This document shows, piece after piece, positions 8,383 to 16,211 of a stretch of 61,395 nt of DNA. The translations under genes and the position numbers were made by a program. The first letter of the stretch is position 1, and every line of letters starts with the position of its first letter. The notes beneath the pieces are model-generated. The model saw nothing but the letters and a program-made list of their open reading frames with translations, made no database searches and was not told where the DNA came from. Source of the DNA: Acidimicrobiales bacterium (GTDB lineage Bacteria; Actinomycetota; Acidimicrobiia; Acidimicrobiales; GCA-2861595); the NCBI GenBank assembly GCA_030448025.1, contig JAUJNQ010000002.1, forward strand, positions 160,820 to 222,214. The letters run 5' to 3'.

Positions 8383-8479
8383 GCGGAGGTGTCTGGGTAC
8401 CTGGTGGGCTCCCCCGCCTTCAAAGCGGGTGGGACGGGCGATCCCCGTCCGGCGGGTTCGATTCCCGTCCACCTCCGCG
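8383..8479 (+). tRNA. selC: tRNA-Sec (anticodon TCA)
   Basis: A 97-nt selenocysteine tRNA. The acceptor stem has 8 bp (GCGGAGGT 8383-8390 with ACCTCCGC 8471-8478), longer than usual, with discriminator G at 8479 and no encoded CCA. The anticodon stem CCCGC/GCGGG encloses the loop CTTCAAA, with anticodon TCA at 8420-8422, which reads UGA. A long GC-rich variable arm (GGGACGGGCGATCCCCGTCC) and the T loop GGTTCGATTCC follow. All are hallmarks of bacterial tRNA-Sec. Its partners SelA and SelB are encoded 31 kb away in this window. Confidence 0.95.
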
Positions 8480-8489
8480 AGCCCCGCCG

Positions 8490-8513
8490 TCGCAACCAGA
8501 GGTTGCTCGGCGA
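8490..8513. repeat. Dispersed intergenic hairpin, copy 1
   Basis: GCAACC (8492-8497), loop AGA, then GGTTGC (8501-8506), flanked by TCGGCGA. Its reverse complement begins TCGCCGAGCAACC, as copy 3 does. It lies between the 3' ends of tRNA-Sec and the convergent sigma gene, where a two-way terminator would be expected. Confidence 0.6.
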
Positions 8514-8528
8514 GACCGTTGACCGTCG

Positions 8529-9467
8529 CTAGACGGTCAAAAGGTCACGAGCGCCGGTGTCACTGGAGGGATGGCGCAGCTTGGACATGGCCCGGGCCTC
8601 GATCTGGCGGATGCGCTCCCGAGTGAGGTTGAAGTGCTCCCCCACCTCCTCGAGGGTGCGCGGCTCGCCCCGGTCGAGCCCGAAGCGCAGGCGGAGGATC
8701 TCGCGCTCCCGCTCGTCGAGGGGGCCGAGCAGCCGTGAGATCTCCTCCGGGAGGAGGCTGGTGGCCGCCACCTCGAAAGGCGACTCAGCGGAGCGGTCCT
8801 CGACCACGTCACCCAGCTCGGCGTCGCCGTCCTCCCGCAGGGGCTCGGACAGCGAGAGCGGCTCGGCGGCGAAGCGGAGTGCCTCGGTCACCTTGTCCTC
8901 CGGCATCTCCACCTCGGCCGACAACTCGCTCAACGTGGCGGGGCGCCCCAACTTGAGCTCAAGTCGCGACCGAGCCTTCTGGAGCCTGGCCAGCGTGTCC
9001 CCCGCGTGCACGGGGAGGCGGATGGTGCGGCCCGTGTTGGCGATGCCGCGGGTGATGGCCTGGCGGATCCACCACGTGGCGTAGGTGGAGAACTTGAAGC
9101 CCTTGCGCCAGTCGAACTTCTCGACGGCGTGCATGAGGCCGAGGTTTCCTTCCTGGATGAGGTCGAGGAGGGGCAGGCCCGAAGCCTGGTACTTCTTGGC
9201 GATGGAAACCACCAAGCGGAGGTTCGACTGCACGAAGGTGCGCTGGGCGTCCTCGCCCTCCTTCACGGTGCGTCGCAGCTCGCGGCGCCGAGCCGGCGTG
9301 AGGGCCTTGGCTTGGCCTTCGTAGGAAGCGCGTGCTTCATTGCCGCCCTCGATGGCCTGGGCCAAGCGCACCTCGTCATCCTTGGTGAGCAGGGGATACT
9401 GCCCGATGTCCGTCAGATAGAGCCGGACAAGGTCTTCTTCGTCCCGCTCGACGCGCTCCTTGGCCAA
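8529..9467 (-). CDS. RNA polymerase sigma factor, principal-like (group 1/2 sigma-70)
   Basis: A 312-residue sigma-70 protein. Region 1.2 (DLVRLYLTDIGQYPLLTKDD), region 2 (FVQSNLRLVVSIAKKY, then GNLGLMHAVEKFDWRKG and FSTYATWWIRQAI), region 3 (RTIRLPVHAGDTLARLQ) and region 4 (RTLEEVGEHFNLTRERIRQI) are all present. With no long N-terminal region 1.1, it resembles the short principal-like factors (SigB/HrdD type) of actinobacteria. The only start after the in-frame stop is TTG at 9467; no strong ribosome binding site is seen. Confidence 0.88.
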   Translation of the reverse strand: MAKERVERDEEDLVRLYLTDIGQYPLLTKDDEVRLAQAIEGGNEARASYEGQAKALTPARRRELRRTVKEGEDAQRTFVQSNLRLVVSIAKKYQASGLPLLDLIQEGNLGLMHAVEKFDWRKGFKFSTYATWWIRQAITRGIANTGRTIRLPVHAGDTLARLQKARSRLELKLGRPATLSELSAEVEMPEDKVTEALRFAAEPLSLSEPLREDGDAELGDVVEDRSAESPFEVAATSLLPEEISRLLGPLDEREREILRLRFGLDRGEPRTLEEVGEHFNLTRERIRQIEARAMSKLRHPSSDTGARDLLTV

Positions 9468-9589
9468 GATCTACGAACCCTTCGTCGTACTGCCTACGTC
9501 CGGACCCTTGCCCAACGCTGAGCGTGGGCAAGAGCATTCCCAGGGTTTTCGAGGTACTGCCCGGAACCTTCCAAAGACTACCCCTGACG

Positions 9590-10225
9590 TCAAGGTTGCC
9601 CCTTCTCGGGTCCGGTGAAACCGCTGCCAGTGGTCTCCGGCCCGGTCAACCCCCCGGCGTCGGTGATCATCCACTCCAGCCGGCCCTGGTGCCGGGCGGC
9701 CGCCCGGACCTGTTCTTCGGTGCCGAGAAGCGCCTGGATCGCCCGCTCGCCGCTCGACCATGCTTCGACCTCGTCACGGAGCACCAGGCGCAGGACCCGG
9801 ATGACGGGCCCGTCGCAGACTGACGACGCCACGGCGAGATGGGCCGAGTAGGCGGCGATCATGCGAGGCAGGAGTACCCGGTATGCGCCGACCAGCCTCT
9901 CGCTCGTCCGCTCGGGGCCGTCGGGCTCGACCAGAGCGGCGAAGAAGGCGTCGATACCCTCGTTGGCGGACCTGGTCAGTCCCTCCGGGGTGATCTCTGC
10001 CGCTGTCGGGAGCTGCTCGCGCCACAGCTCCGCGTGCCAGGCGTGCTCACGGGCGTGGGCGGTCAGCATGGGCTTCACCTCCAGCTCGGGAGCCGACACC
10101 GCCCAAGCGCCGAGAACCTCGAAGAGTCGGGACTCGATCCAGCGATAGGCGCCCATCCGCCGGGCCGACTCCCGGAGCGCCAGCCCGCCCGAGTGGACCC
10201 CCGGGGCCGGGTGGTGGCCGTCCAC
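9590..10225 (-). CDS. Ferritin-like helical protein of unknown function
   Basis: A 211-residue protein starting at GTG 10225, eight bases after the nadE stop on the same strand; a longer frame would run into nadE. It is mostly helical. ESRLFEVLGAW, HAREHAWHAELW and RDEVEAWSSGE show the spaced Glu and His residues of ferritin-like iron carboxylate proteins, but no named family is recognised. Co-transcription with nadE is likely from the spacing. A diiron site is inference only. Confidence 0.6.
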   Translation of the reverse strand: MDGHHPAPGVHSGGLALRESARRMGAYRWIESRLFEVLGAWAVSAPELEVKPMLTAHAREHAWHAELWREQLPTAAEITPEGLTRSANEGIDAFFAALVEPDGPERTSERLVGAYRVLLPRMIAAYSAHLAVASSVCDGPVIRVLRLVLRDEVEAWSSGERAIQALLGTEEQVRAAARHQGRLEWMITDAGGLTGPETTGSGFTGPEKGQP

Positions 10226-10233
10226 AGGCGACG

Positions 10234-11946
10234 TCAACTCCGGTAGTGGTTGGTGATGGGCACCCTGCGGTCCTTGCCGAAGGCCTTCGGCGTCACTCGC
10301 ACGCCGGGGGGGCTCTGGCGGCGCTTGTACTCCGCACGATCCACGAGCCACACCACCTCACCCACCTGGTCGGCATCGAAGCCCGCCCGGACCAGCTCGC
10401 CGGCGGTGAGGTCGTCCTCGACGTAGCCCTCGAGGATGGGATCGAGCACCTCGTACGGCGGCAGGGAGTCCTCGTCGCGCTGGCCGGCGCGCAGCTCGGC
10501 CGTTGGGGCCTTGGTGATCACCGCTTCGGGCACCACCTCCTCGCCGGCTCGCTCGTTGACCCGAGCGCACAGCCTGCGGACCATTGTCTTGGGGACGTCC
10601 TTCAACAGCGCGAACCCGCCGGCGGTGTCGCCGTAGAGCGTGGAGTAGCCCACGGCCATCTCGCTCTTGTTGCCGGTGGCCAGCACCAGCCAGCCGTGCT
10701 TGTTGGACAGGGCCATGAGCAGCGTGCCGCGGATTCGCGACTGCAGGTTCTCCTCGGTGACGTCCTCGGCCTTGTCCTCGAACGAAGGAGCCAGCATCTC
10801 GATCAGGGCGGCGTGGGCGGCCTCGATGGCGATGGGGAAGTAGTCGATCTTGAGGTTCTCGGCCAGCGCTTCGGCGTCGGTGCTCGAACCCTCACTGGAG
10901 AACCGGGACGGCATGGACACGCCGTGGACGTGTTCGGCTCCGAGGGCGTCGGTGGCCACGGCCGCCACCAATGACGAGTCGATGCCGCCCGACAGCCCGA
11001 CCACCACGTCTGCGAACCCGTTCTTCGTGACGTAGTCCCGAGTGCCTACGACGAGGGCCTCGTACACCTCGTCCAGCGGGTGGAGGAGGTCCGATGGTTC
11101 GGGTTGACAGCGATCGTCGTTCTCCGCTGCGTGCTCGGTGACGATGTGAGCCGGCAGCAGAGGGGCGTTGTTTCGGCCTCTCGGGTCGAGCAGGCGCTGG
11201 CGAAAAGTGGGACGGACGTCGAGGTCTACCACCAGCACCGCCTCCGCGAACTGGGCCGCTCTGGTGATGAGGCGTCCGCTGTCGTCGAAGACCATGGACG
11301 CGCCGTCGAACACCAGCTCGTCCTGCCCGCCCACCTGGTTGACGTACACGAGGGCGCACGAAGCGTCGGCGGCCCGGGTGGCGAGCATGCGCTCACGCTC
11401 GTGGATGCGCCCGGCGTGGTAAGGCGAGGCGTTGAGGTTGACCACCACCTCGGCACCGCCGGCGGCCTGCTCGGCAACCGGCCCGGTGGGACTCCAGACG
11501 TCTTCGCATATGGACACGCCGCAGCGCACACCCCCGATGAGGAACAGCGACGACAAGGGGGCGCCGGCGGTGAAGTAACGCTGCTCGTCGAAGACGCCGT
11601 AGTTGGGAAGCACGCCCTTGTGATAGCGACCCTGCACTGCTCCGTGGGCACACACCGCAGCGGCGTTGTGAAGGTCCCGCTCGCGATCCACGAAACCCAC
11701 CACGGCCGCGCACCGCCCGGTGTGGGACGCCACCTTCTCGAGGGCCTCCAGGTTGTCCTCGACGAACTGGGGCTTGAGCAGCAGGTCCTCGGGTGGGTAA
11801 CCCGTGATGGCGAGCTCGGGGAAAACGGCGAGATCCGCACCTGCCGCCTCGGCCGTTTCCAGAGCGGTCAGCACCCTACTCACGTTGCCTTCCAGGTCAC
11901 CCACCACCGGGTTGAGCTGACATGCGGCGACGCGGAGCCGGGTCAT
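10234..11946 (-). CDS. nadE: Glutamine-dependent NAD+ synthetase
   Basis: A 570-residue two-domain enzyme making NAD+ from nicotinate adenine dinucleotide, ATP and glutamine. The N-terminal nitrilase-type glutaminase starts at MTRLRVAACQLNP and shows the triad Glu44 (FPELAITGY), Lys (YHKGVLPNYGVF, about 109) and Cys (SICEDVW, about 145). The C-terminal synthetase has the PP-loop GLSGGIDSSL and LATGNKSEMAVGY. The ATG at 11946 is chosen because the protein begins there as in its family; the frame extends to 12456 only as antisense of glnE. Confidence 0.95.
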   Translation of the reverse strand: MTRLRVAACQLNPVVGDLEGNVSRVLTALETAEAAGADLAVFPELAITGYPPEDLLLKPQFVEDNLEALEKVASHTGRCAAVVGFVDRERDLHNAAAVCAHGAVQGRYHKGVLPNYGVFDEQRYFTAGAPLSSLFLIGGVRCGVSICEDVWSPTGPVAEQAAGGAEVVVNLNASPYHAGRIHERERMLATRAADASCALVYVNQVGGQDELVFDGASMVFDDSGRLITRAAQFAEAVLVVDLDVRPTFRQRLLDPRGRNNAPLLPAHIVTEHAAENDDRCQPEPSDLLHPLDEVYEALVVGTRDYVTKNGFADVVVGLSGGIDSSLVAAVATDALGAEHVHGVSMPSRFSSEGSSTDAEALAENLKIDYFPIAIEAAHAALIEMLAPSFEDKAEDVTEENLQSRIRGTLLMALSNKHGWLVLATGNKSEMAVGYSTLYGDTAGGFALLKDVPKTMVRRLCARVNERAGEEVVPEAVITKAPTAELRAGQRDEDSLPPYEVLDPILEGYVEDDLTAGELVRAGFDADQVGEVVWLVDRAEYKRRQSPPGVRVTPKAFGKDRRVPITNHYRS

Positions 11947-12010
11947 GGACGCCTCCAGACTACGGCGCCCGCACCGACGGTGATCCCTGTCCGACTGCGA
12001 GACTCTGGAG

Positions 12011-14680
12011 GTGGCCACCACTTCGATCGACGAGGCCATCGAGCGCTTCTCGCCGCCCCCGGTGGCCGTGGCCGCGCTACACCAGCTCGTGGACTCCCAC
12101 GCCGGCCTCGACGAGCGCTTCAGCTCCGACGCCAACCTCCTCGAGGCAGTCACCTTGGTCGCCACCGCCAGTCGGTCGCTCACCCGTCTACTCATGCGCG
12201 ACCGGGGAGCCATCGCCGTGCTCGCCGAGCTGGACCGTGCCGTCCTGCTGGAGGACCTCGAGGCAGCCGAAGCCGAGTCTGCGCTCAGGACGTGGAAGCA
12301 GCGTGAGCTGCTGCGCATCGCGGCCAGGGACCTTCTAGGCCTCGACTCCCTGGAGGCCGTCGTGGCCGGCCTCAGCGAAGTCGCCCAGCGAGTCCTGCAG
12401 ATGTCCTGCGGGCTGGGGCGCGAGGGGAGGGTCGACGGCCTGGCTGTCATCGGCATGGGAAAGCTCGGAGGTCGCGAGCTGAACTACGCCAGCGACATCG
12501 ACGTGATGTTCGTGGGCGAGGGGGACGCACGACCGATCATGGAGGTGGCCCGGCAGTGTTACCGCGTGGACGCCAACCTCCGACCCGAAGGCCGCAACGG
12601 GCCCCTGGTGCGCACCCTCGCCTCGTACGAGGCGTACTGGGATCGCTGGGCCCAGCCCTGGGAGTTCCAGGCCCTCGTCAAGTGTCGCCCCGTCGCAGGC
12701 GATGCCGAGCTAGGCGCCGCCTTCGTTGAAGCCGCCGCCGATCGAGTGTGGGGCCGTTCCTTCGATGCCGACGACCTGCGCCAGGTTCGGGCCATGAAGG
12801 CCAGGACCGAGGAGGACCTGGCTCGTCGAGGCGTGTTCGACAGGGAGATCAAGCGAGGGCGAGGTGGCATCCGCGACGTGGAGTTCGCCGTGCAGCTGCT
12901 CCAGCTCGTCCACGGTGGCCATGACCCGGCCTTGCGCTCGGCGACCACGCTGGTTGCCCTCGCCGAGCTGGGGTCGGCCGGCTACGTCGATCCGGCCGAC
13001 GCCTCTGCCCTGGACCAGGCCTACCGCTTCCTGCGGATGGTCGAGCACCGCCTGCAGCTGGTGGACGAGCAGCAGGTACACGCCGTGCCGGTGGACGCCG
13101 GGGCGAGAGCTTCGTTGGCGCGCGCCATGGGTTATCGCGACGATGCCGAGGGCACGGCGCTGTCTCGCTTCGAGAGTGACCTTCGCCGCCACCAGGCGAC
13201 CGTGCGACCCATCCACGAGCGACTCTTCTTCCGCCCCCTGCTCGAGGCCTTCGCCGGCAGCTCACCGATGAGGCCCGAGGCGGTGCAAGCCCGTCTGGCC
13301 GCCTTCGGGTTCGCCGAGGCCGAGCGCACCAGGCAGGCGATGGCCGAGCTGACTCGGGGCTTGACGCGCACCTCCCGGTTGATGCAGCAGGTGCTGCCCC
13401 TCGTGCTGAGCTGGCTGTCCGAGTCGCCCAACCCCGACCTCGGGCTGCTCGGGCTGCGTACCCTGTTCAGCAGCGGCCACCGCACGTCCGAGCTGGTCAG
13501 CACCTTTCGCGAGTCGCCCGAGGCGGCGCGCCGGCTGTGCCTGCTGTGCGGCACCAGCCGCATCCTGATCACGGGCTTCGAGCACCACCCCGAGCTGGTC
13601 ACCGCCCTGGGCCGTGACCAGGCCATGGCCCCTCCCAGTCGTAACGAGCTGCTCGGCCGCGTCGGCTCGGTACTTCACCTGCGGACCGAGGTGGCCGCCC
13701 GCCGGCAGGCCCTGCTCCGGATGGTGAGGGCCGAGGTGGTGCGAACCGCCGCCCGGGACGTTCTGGGAGACAGCGATGTGGAGGCCACGGCCGCAGGGCT
13801 GACGGCGCTGGCCGAGGCCACGCTGGAAGGGGTGCTCGGGGACCTCGGCCCACCGGTGCCCTTCTGCGTGGTGGCCATGGGCCGCTTCGGGGGCGAGGAG
13901 CTGGCCTTCGCCAGTGACCTCGACGTGGTCCTCGTCTATGACGGAACGACCTCGGACGACTTCGCCGCCGCTCAGGAGGTGGCCCACGCCCTGATCACAC
14001 TGGTCAAGGGAACGACGCCCGCGGACCGCGTCTACACCCTCGACACCGGCCTGCGGCCGGAGGGCAAGGACGGGCCCCTGGCCCGAAGCCTCGACAGCCT
14101 CCGGGCCTACTACGGGCGTTGGGCCCAGACGTGGGAACGCCAGGCCCTGGTGCGAGCCCGACCGGTGGCCGGAGACCCCGACCTGGGGCGAAGGTACATG
14201 TCCCTCCTCAATGAAGTGGTGTGGGGCCCGCCGTTCACCGACGACCACGTTCGAGACATCCGCCGCATGAAGGCTCGGGTGGAGCGAGAGCGCATCCCTC
14301 GCGGCGAAGACCCGCAGTTCCATCTGAAGCTGGGCCGGGGCTCGCTGTCCGACGTCGAGTGGTCGACGCAGCTCCTCCAGCTTCGCCATCGCGTACCTGG
14401 GCAGGGCACCATGGCGGCGCTCGGTCGGCTTCGGGAAGAAGGGGCCCTCGCCGCCGACGACGCCCGTGTGCTGGGCGAGGCTTACCGGTTCTGCGAGCAG
14501 ACCCGCAACAGGTGGTACCTGGTGAAAGGGGGACCGGGGGACGCCTTGCCCACCCGACCCGAGGATCTGGCCCGCCTGGCCCGGAGCTGCGAGACGACGC
14601 CGACCCAGCTGCGTGAGGAGTACCGGCGGGTGACTCGACGGTCCCGGCAGGTGATGGAGCGCCTCTTCTACGGGTCGTAG
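12011..14680 (+). CDS. glnE: Bifunctional glutamine synthetase adenylyltransferase / adenylyl-removing enzyme
   Basis: An 889-residue protein that adds and removes AMP on the regulatory tyrosine of GlnA according to nitrogen status. It has two nucleotidyltransferase domains: GMGKLGGRELNYASDIDVMF (about residue 146) for the removing half and AMGRFGGEELAFASDLDVV (about 622) for the transferase half, each followed by a helical GlnD-type segment (KRGRGGIRDVEF; KLGRGSLSDVEW). It begins at GTG 12011, the first start after an in-frame stop at 11981. Its target glnA is 3.5 kb downstream. Confidence 0.93.
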   Translation: MATTSIDEAIERFSPPPVAVAALHQLVDSHAGLDERFSSDANLLEAVTLVATASRSLTRLLMRDRGAIAVLAELDRAVLLEDLEAAEAESALRTWKQRELLRIAARDLLGLDSLEAVVAGLSEVAQRVLQMSCGLGREGRVDGLAVIGMGKLGGRELNYASDIDVMFVGEGDARPIMEVARQCYRVDANLRPEGRNGPLVRTLASYEAYWDRWAQPWEFQALVKCRPVAGDAELGAAFVEAAADRVWGRSFDADDLRQVRAMKARTEEDLARRGVFDREIKRGRGGIRDVEFAVQLLQLVHGGHDPALRSATTLVALAELGSAGYVDPADASALDQAYRFLRMVEHRLQLVDEQQVHAVPVDAGARASLARAMGYRDDAEGTALSRFESDLRRHQATVRPIHERLFFRPLLEAFAGSSPMRPEAVQARLAAFGFAEAERTRQAMAELTRGLTRTSRLMQQVLPLVLSWLSESPNPDLGLLGLRTLFSSGHRTSELVSTFRESPEAARRLCLLCGTSRILITGFEHHPELVTALGRDQAMAPPSRNELLGRVGSVLHLRTEVAARRQALLRMVRAEVVRTAARDVLGDSDVEATAAGLTALAEATLEGVLGDLGPPVPFCVVAMGRFGGEELAFASDLDVVLVYDGTTSDDFAAAQEVAHALITLVKGTTPADRVYTLDTGLRPEGKDGPLARSLDSLRAYYGRWAQTWERQALVRARPVAGDPDLGRRYMSLLNEVVWGPPFTDDHVRDIRRMKARVERERIPRGEDPQFHLKLGRGSLSDVEWSTQLLQLRHRVPGQGTMAALGRLREEGALAADDARVLGEAYRFCEQTRNRWYLVKGGPGDALPTRPEDLARLARSCETTPTQLREEYRRVTRRSRQVMERLFYGS

Positions 14681-14836
14681 CCGAAGTGGGGAGGCCCCAA
14701 CCCGGCCTCTCGAACGGGTCGCTGGCGCCACGCGTCGCCCACCCGTCTTGCGTGCCGGATCGGAGCCTGGATACCTTGTTTGCACCGCCGCGTGCCTGCA
14801 CCTTGCATGAGCGCGCCCTAGCAGTGAGGCCACACC

Positions 14837-15796
14837 CTGACCCCACGGCAGCGAAGGCAGATCGGCGTTCTCGTCGGAATCGCCCTCATAGTCATCACCG
14901 TCCCCTTCGTCGGTGCGTCCTCCGCTCTAGGAGGCACCCTCGAAGAGAAGCAAGCCGAAGCGGCGCGCCTCCAAACCCAGATCGACGCCCAAGCCGAGCG
15001 CATCGCGGGCTTGGATCGTCAATTGGACATCGCCAGCGACAGGGCCGGCCAGGCTGACGCCGCCGTCGCCCAGGCGCGGGCCCAGCTGGCCGAGGCCGAC
15101 CAGCGCATGGCCGAGATCGGCATTCGGCTCTCGTCCGCCGCCGTCGAGGCGTACGTACAGGGCAGCTCGGTGTCCTTCCTGGAGCAGCTGGCCACCACCG
15201 ACGGCAGGGACCTCTCGGTCCGCACGCAGTACTTCAAGACCACGGCGTCGGGCCAGCGTGATGCCCTGGACGCGCTGAAAGCGGCGCGTGAGGACCTCAT
15301 GCTCAAGCGCAGCCGCCTCGAGCAGGCGCAGCAGTCGGCCCGCTCAGCCGCCTCCACGGTCGACGATCAGCTCGCGGCCGTGGCCAAGGCCGAGAGCAGC
15401 CAGCGCGCCAGCCTGGCCCGGGTGAACGGGGAGCTGGCACAGCTCCTCCGACAGGAGCAGGCCCGCCGGAGCGCCGAAGCGTTGCGTGCGTCCCAGGCCG
15501 CGGCAGCAGCTCGGGCCGCGGTGCGCCGGCGCTCTCCCTCGGCCTCCGCATCGGCATCGGGGCACACCCCGCCCGGCGGGCTCTGGACGTGCATCCGCCA
15601 GCGTGAGTCCAGCGGCAACTACCGCTCGGGCGGCGGTGGCGCCTATCAGTTCCGTCCCAGCACGTGGGAGTCACTCGGGGGAACGGGACGACCCGAGGAT
15701 GCCGATCCGGAAACCCAGGACGCCATGGCCATGAAGCTCCAGCAGCGCAGCGGCTGGAGCCAATGGACCACGGCCCAGGGCTGCGGCGCGAGCTGA
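14837..15796 (+). CDS. Secreted coiled-coil protein with Rpf/transglycosylase-like C-terminus
   Basis: A 319-residue wall-acting protein. The N-terminus TPRQRRQIGVLVGIALIVIT is a signal anchor. Long coiled coils follow (about 35-200; LEEKQAEAARLQTQID, AAREDLMLKRSRLEQAQQ), as in PcsB/CwlO-type hydrolases, then a low-complexity linker and a lysozyme-like domain of the resuscitation-promoting type: GGLWTCIRQRESSGNY with the catalytic Glu, GAYQFRPSTWESLGG, and a closing cysteine in TTAQGCGAS. The open frame has no ATG, GTG or TTG before 15011, which would lose the signal. CTG at 14837, with GTGAGG seven bases upstream, is the likely start. The other option is GTG 14824 plus one surplus C in the CCCC run. 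Confidence 0.8.
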   Translation: MTPRQRRQIGVLVGIALIVITVPFVGASSALGGTLEEKQAEAARLQTQIDAQAERIAGLDRQLDIASDRAGQADAAVAQARAQLAEADQRMAEIGIRLSSAAVEAYVQGSSVSFLEQLATTDGRDLSVRTQYFKTTASGQRDALDALKAAREDLMLKRSRLEQAQQSARSAASTVDDQLAAVAKAESSQRASLARVNGELAQLLRQEQARRSAEALRASQAAAAARAAVRRRSPSASASASGHTPPGGLWTCIRQRESSGNYRSGGGGAYQFRPSTWESLGGTGRPEDADPETQDAMAMKLQQRSGWSQWTTAQGCGAS

Positions 15797-15832
15797 CCCC
15801 CAGTCGGGGGACTGACTGCCCTTCGGTTCGTT

Positions 15833-15874
15833 CTGGCGACGATTTCCGCCAGATGCGGCGCAAATCGTCGCCAG
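15833..15874. terminator. Perfect 13-bp inverted repeat, probable two-way terminator
   Basis: CTGGCGACGATTT (15833-15845) is exactly mirrored by AAATCGTCGCCAG (15862-15874) around a 16-base loop that has its own short stem (CCGC/GCGG). It sits 37 bases after the Rpf-like gene. Before the mobile element entered it would have separated that gene from convergent glnA, so it probably served both. Confidence 0.6.
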
Positions 15875-15915
15875 TTGGAGGCAGGTCGCAGCAGCTCGAC
15901 CGGCGGGCCCATTCA

Positions 15916-15943
15916 GCTCAGATGTCGTAGTAGAGCATGAACT
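15916..15943 (+). repeat. Attachment-site direct repeat, distal copy
   Basis: GCTCAG followed by a 22-bp block identical to the glnA end. It encodes, in reverse, the residues FMLYYDI and TGA. The only difference from the other copy is G at 15921 versus A at 18149. The ATG of the small element ORF lies inside the repeat. Confidence 0.82.
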
Positions 15944-16173
15944 ACTCGCTCGGCCCCGACCGCCTCACGCAGGCGCAGGAGCAAATAGCCGGCGCCGCAG
16001 CCCAGCGAGTCGCCGCGATGACGCGCCAGCAGATGGGTGATATTGAGCATTGGGCGGAGTCGCTGCGTACGCTGGCCGACCACCTCGCCCACCTCGACCG
16101 GCAGGCGAGCCAGATCGCCAGCGACAAGCCGGCCTCAGGCGAACCTGACACCACCGAGGAAGGCGGGCCCTAG
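15937..16173 (+). CDS. Small element-encoded protein of unknown function
   Basis: A 78-residue protein, MNYSLGPDRLTQAQEQ onward, rich in Ala, Gln and Glu and likely helical through residue 65, with an acidic tail (DTTEEGGP). Its ATG lies inside the left attachment repeat, so its start sequence depends on the integrated state. It precedes the integrase by 38 bp in the same direction. It could be a recombination directionality factor or a partner of the integrase, but it has no recognisable DNA-binding motif, and the ribosome binding site is weak (GTAGAG). Confidence 0.5.
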   Translation: MNYSLGPDRLTQAQEQIAGAAAQRVAAMTRQQMGDIEHWAESLRTLADHLAHLDRQASQIASDKPASGEPDTTEEGGP

Positions 16174-16211
16174 CTCCGCGCTGACCCGCCTTCAAGGGAG
16201 GAGGTGCCCCT

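Noticed and set aside
5932-8532. Plus-strand frame of 866 codons opposite tadA/tadB/tadZ
   Set aside because: Low-complexity Arg/Pro/Ser sequence antisense to conserved tad genes; not coding.
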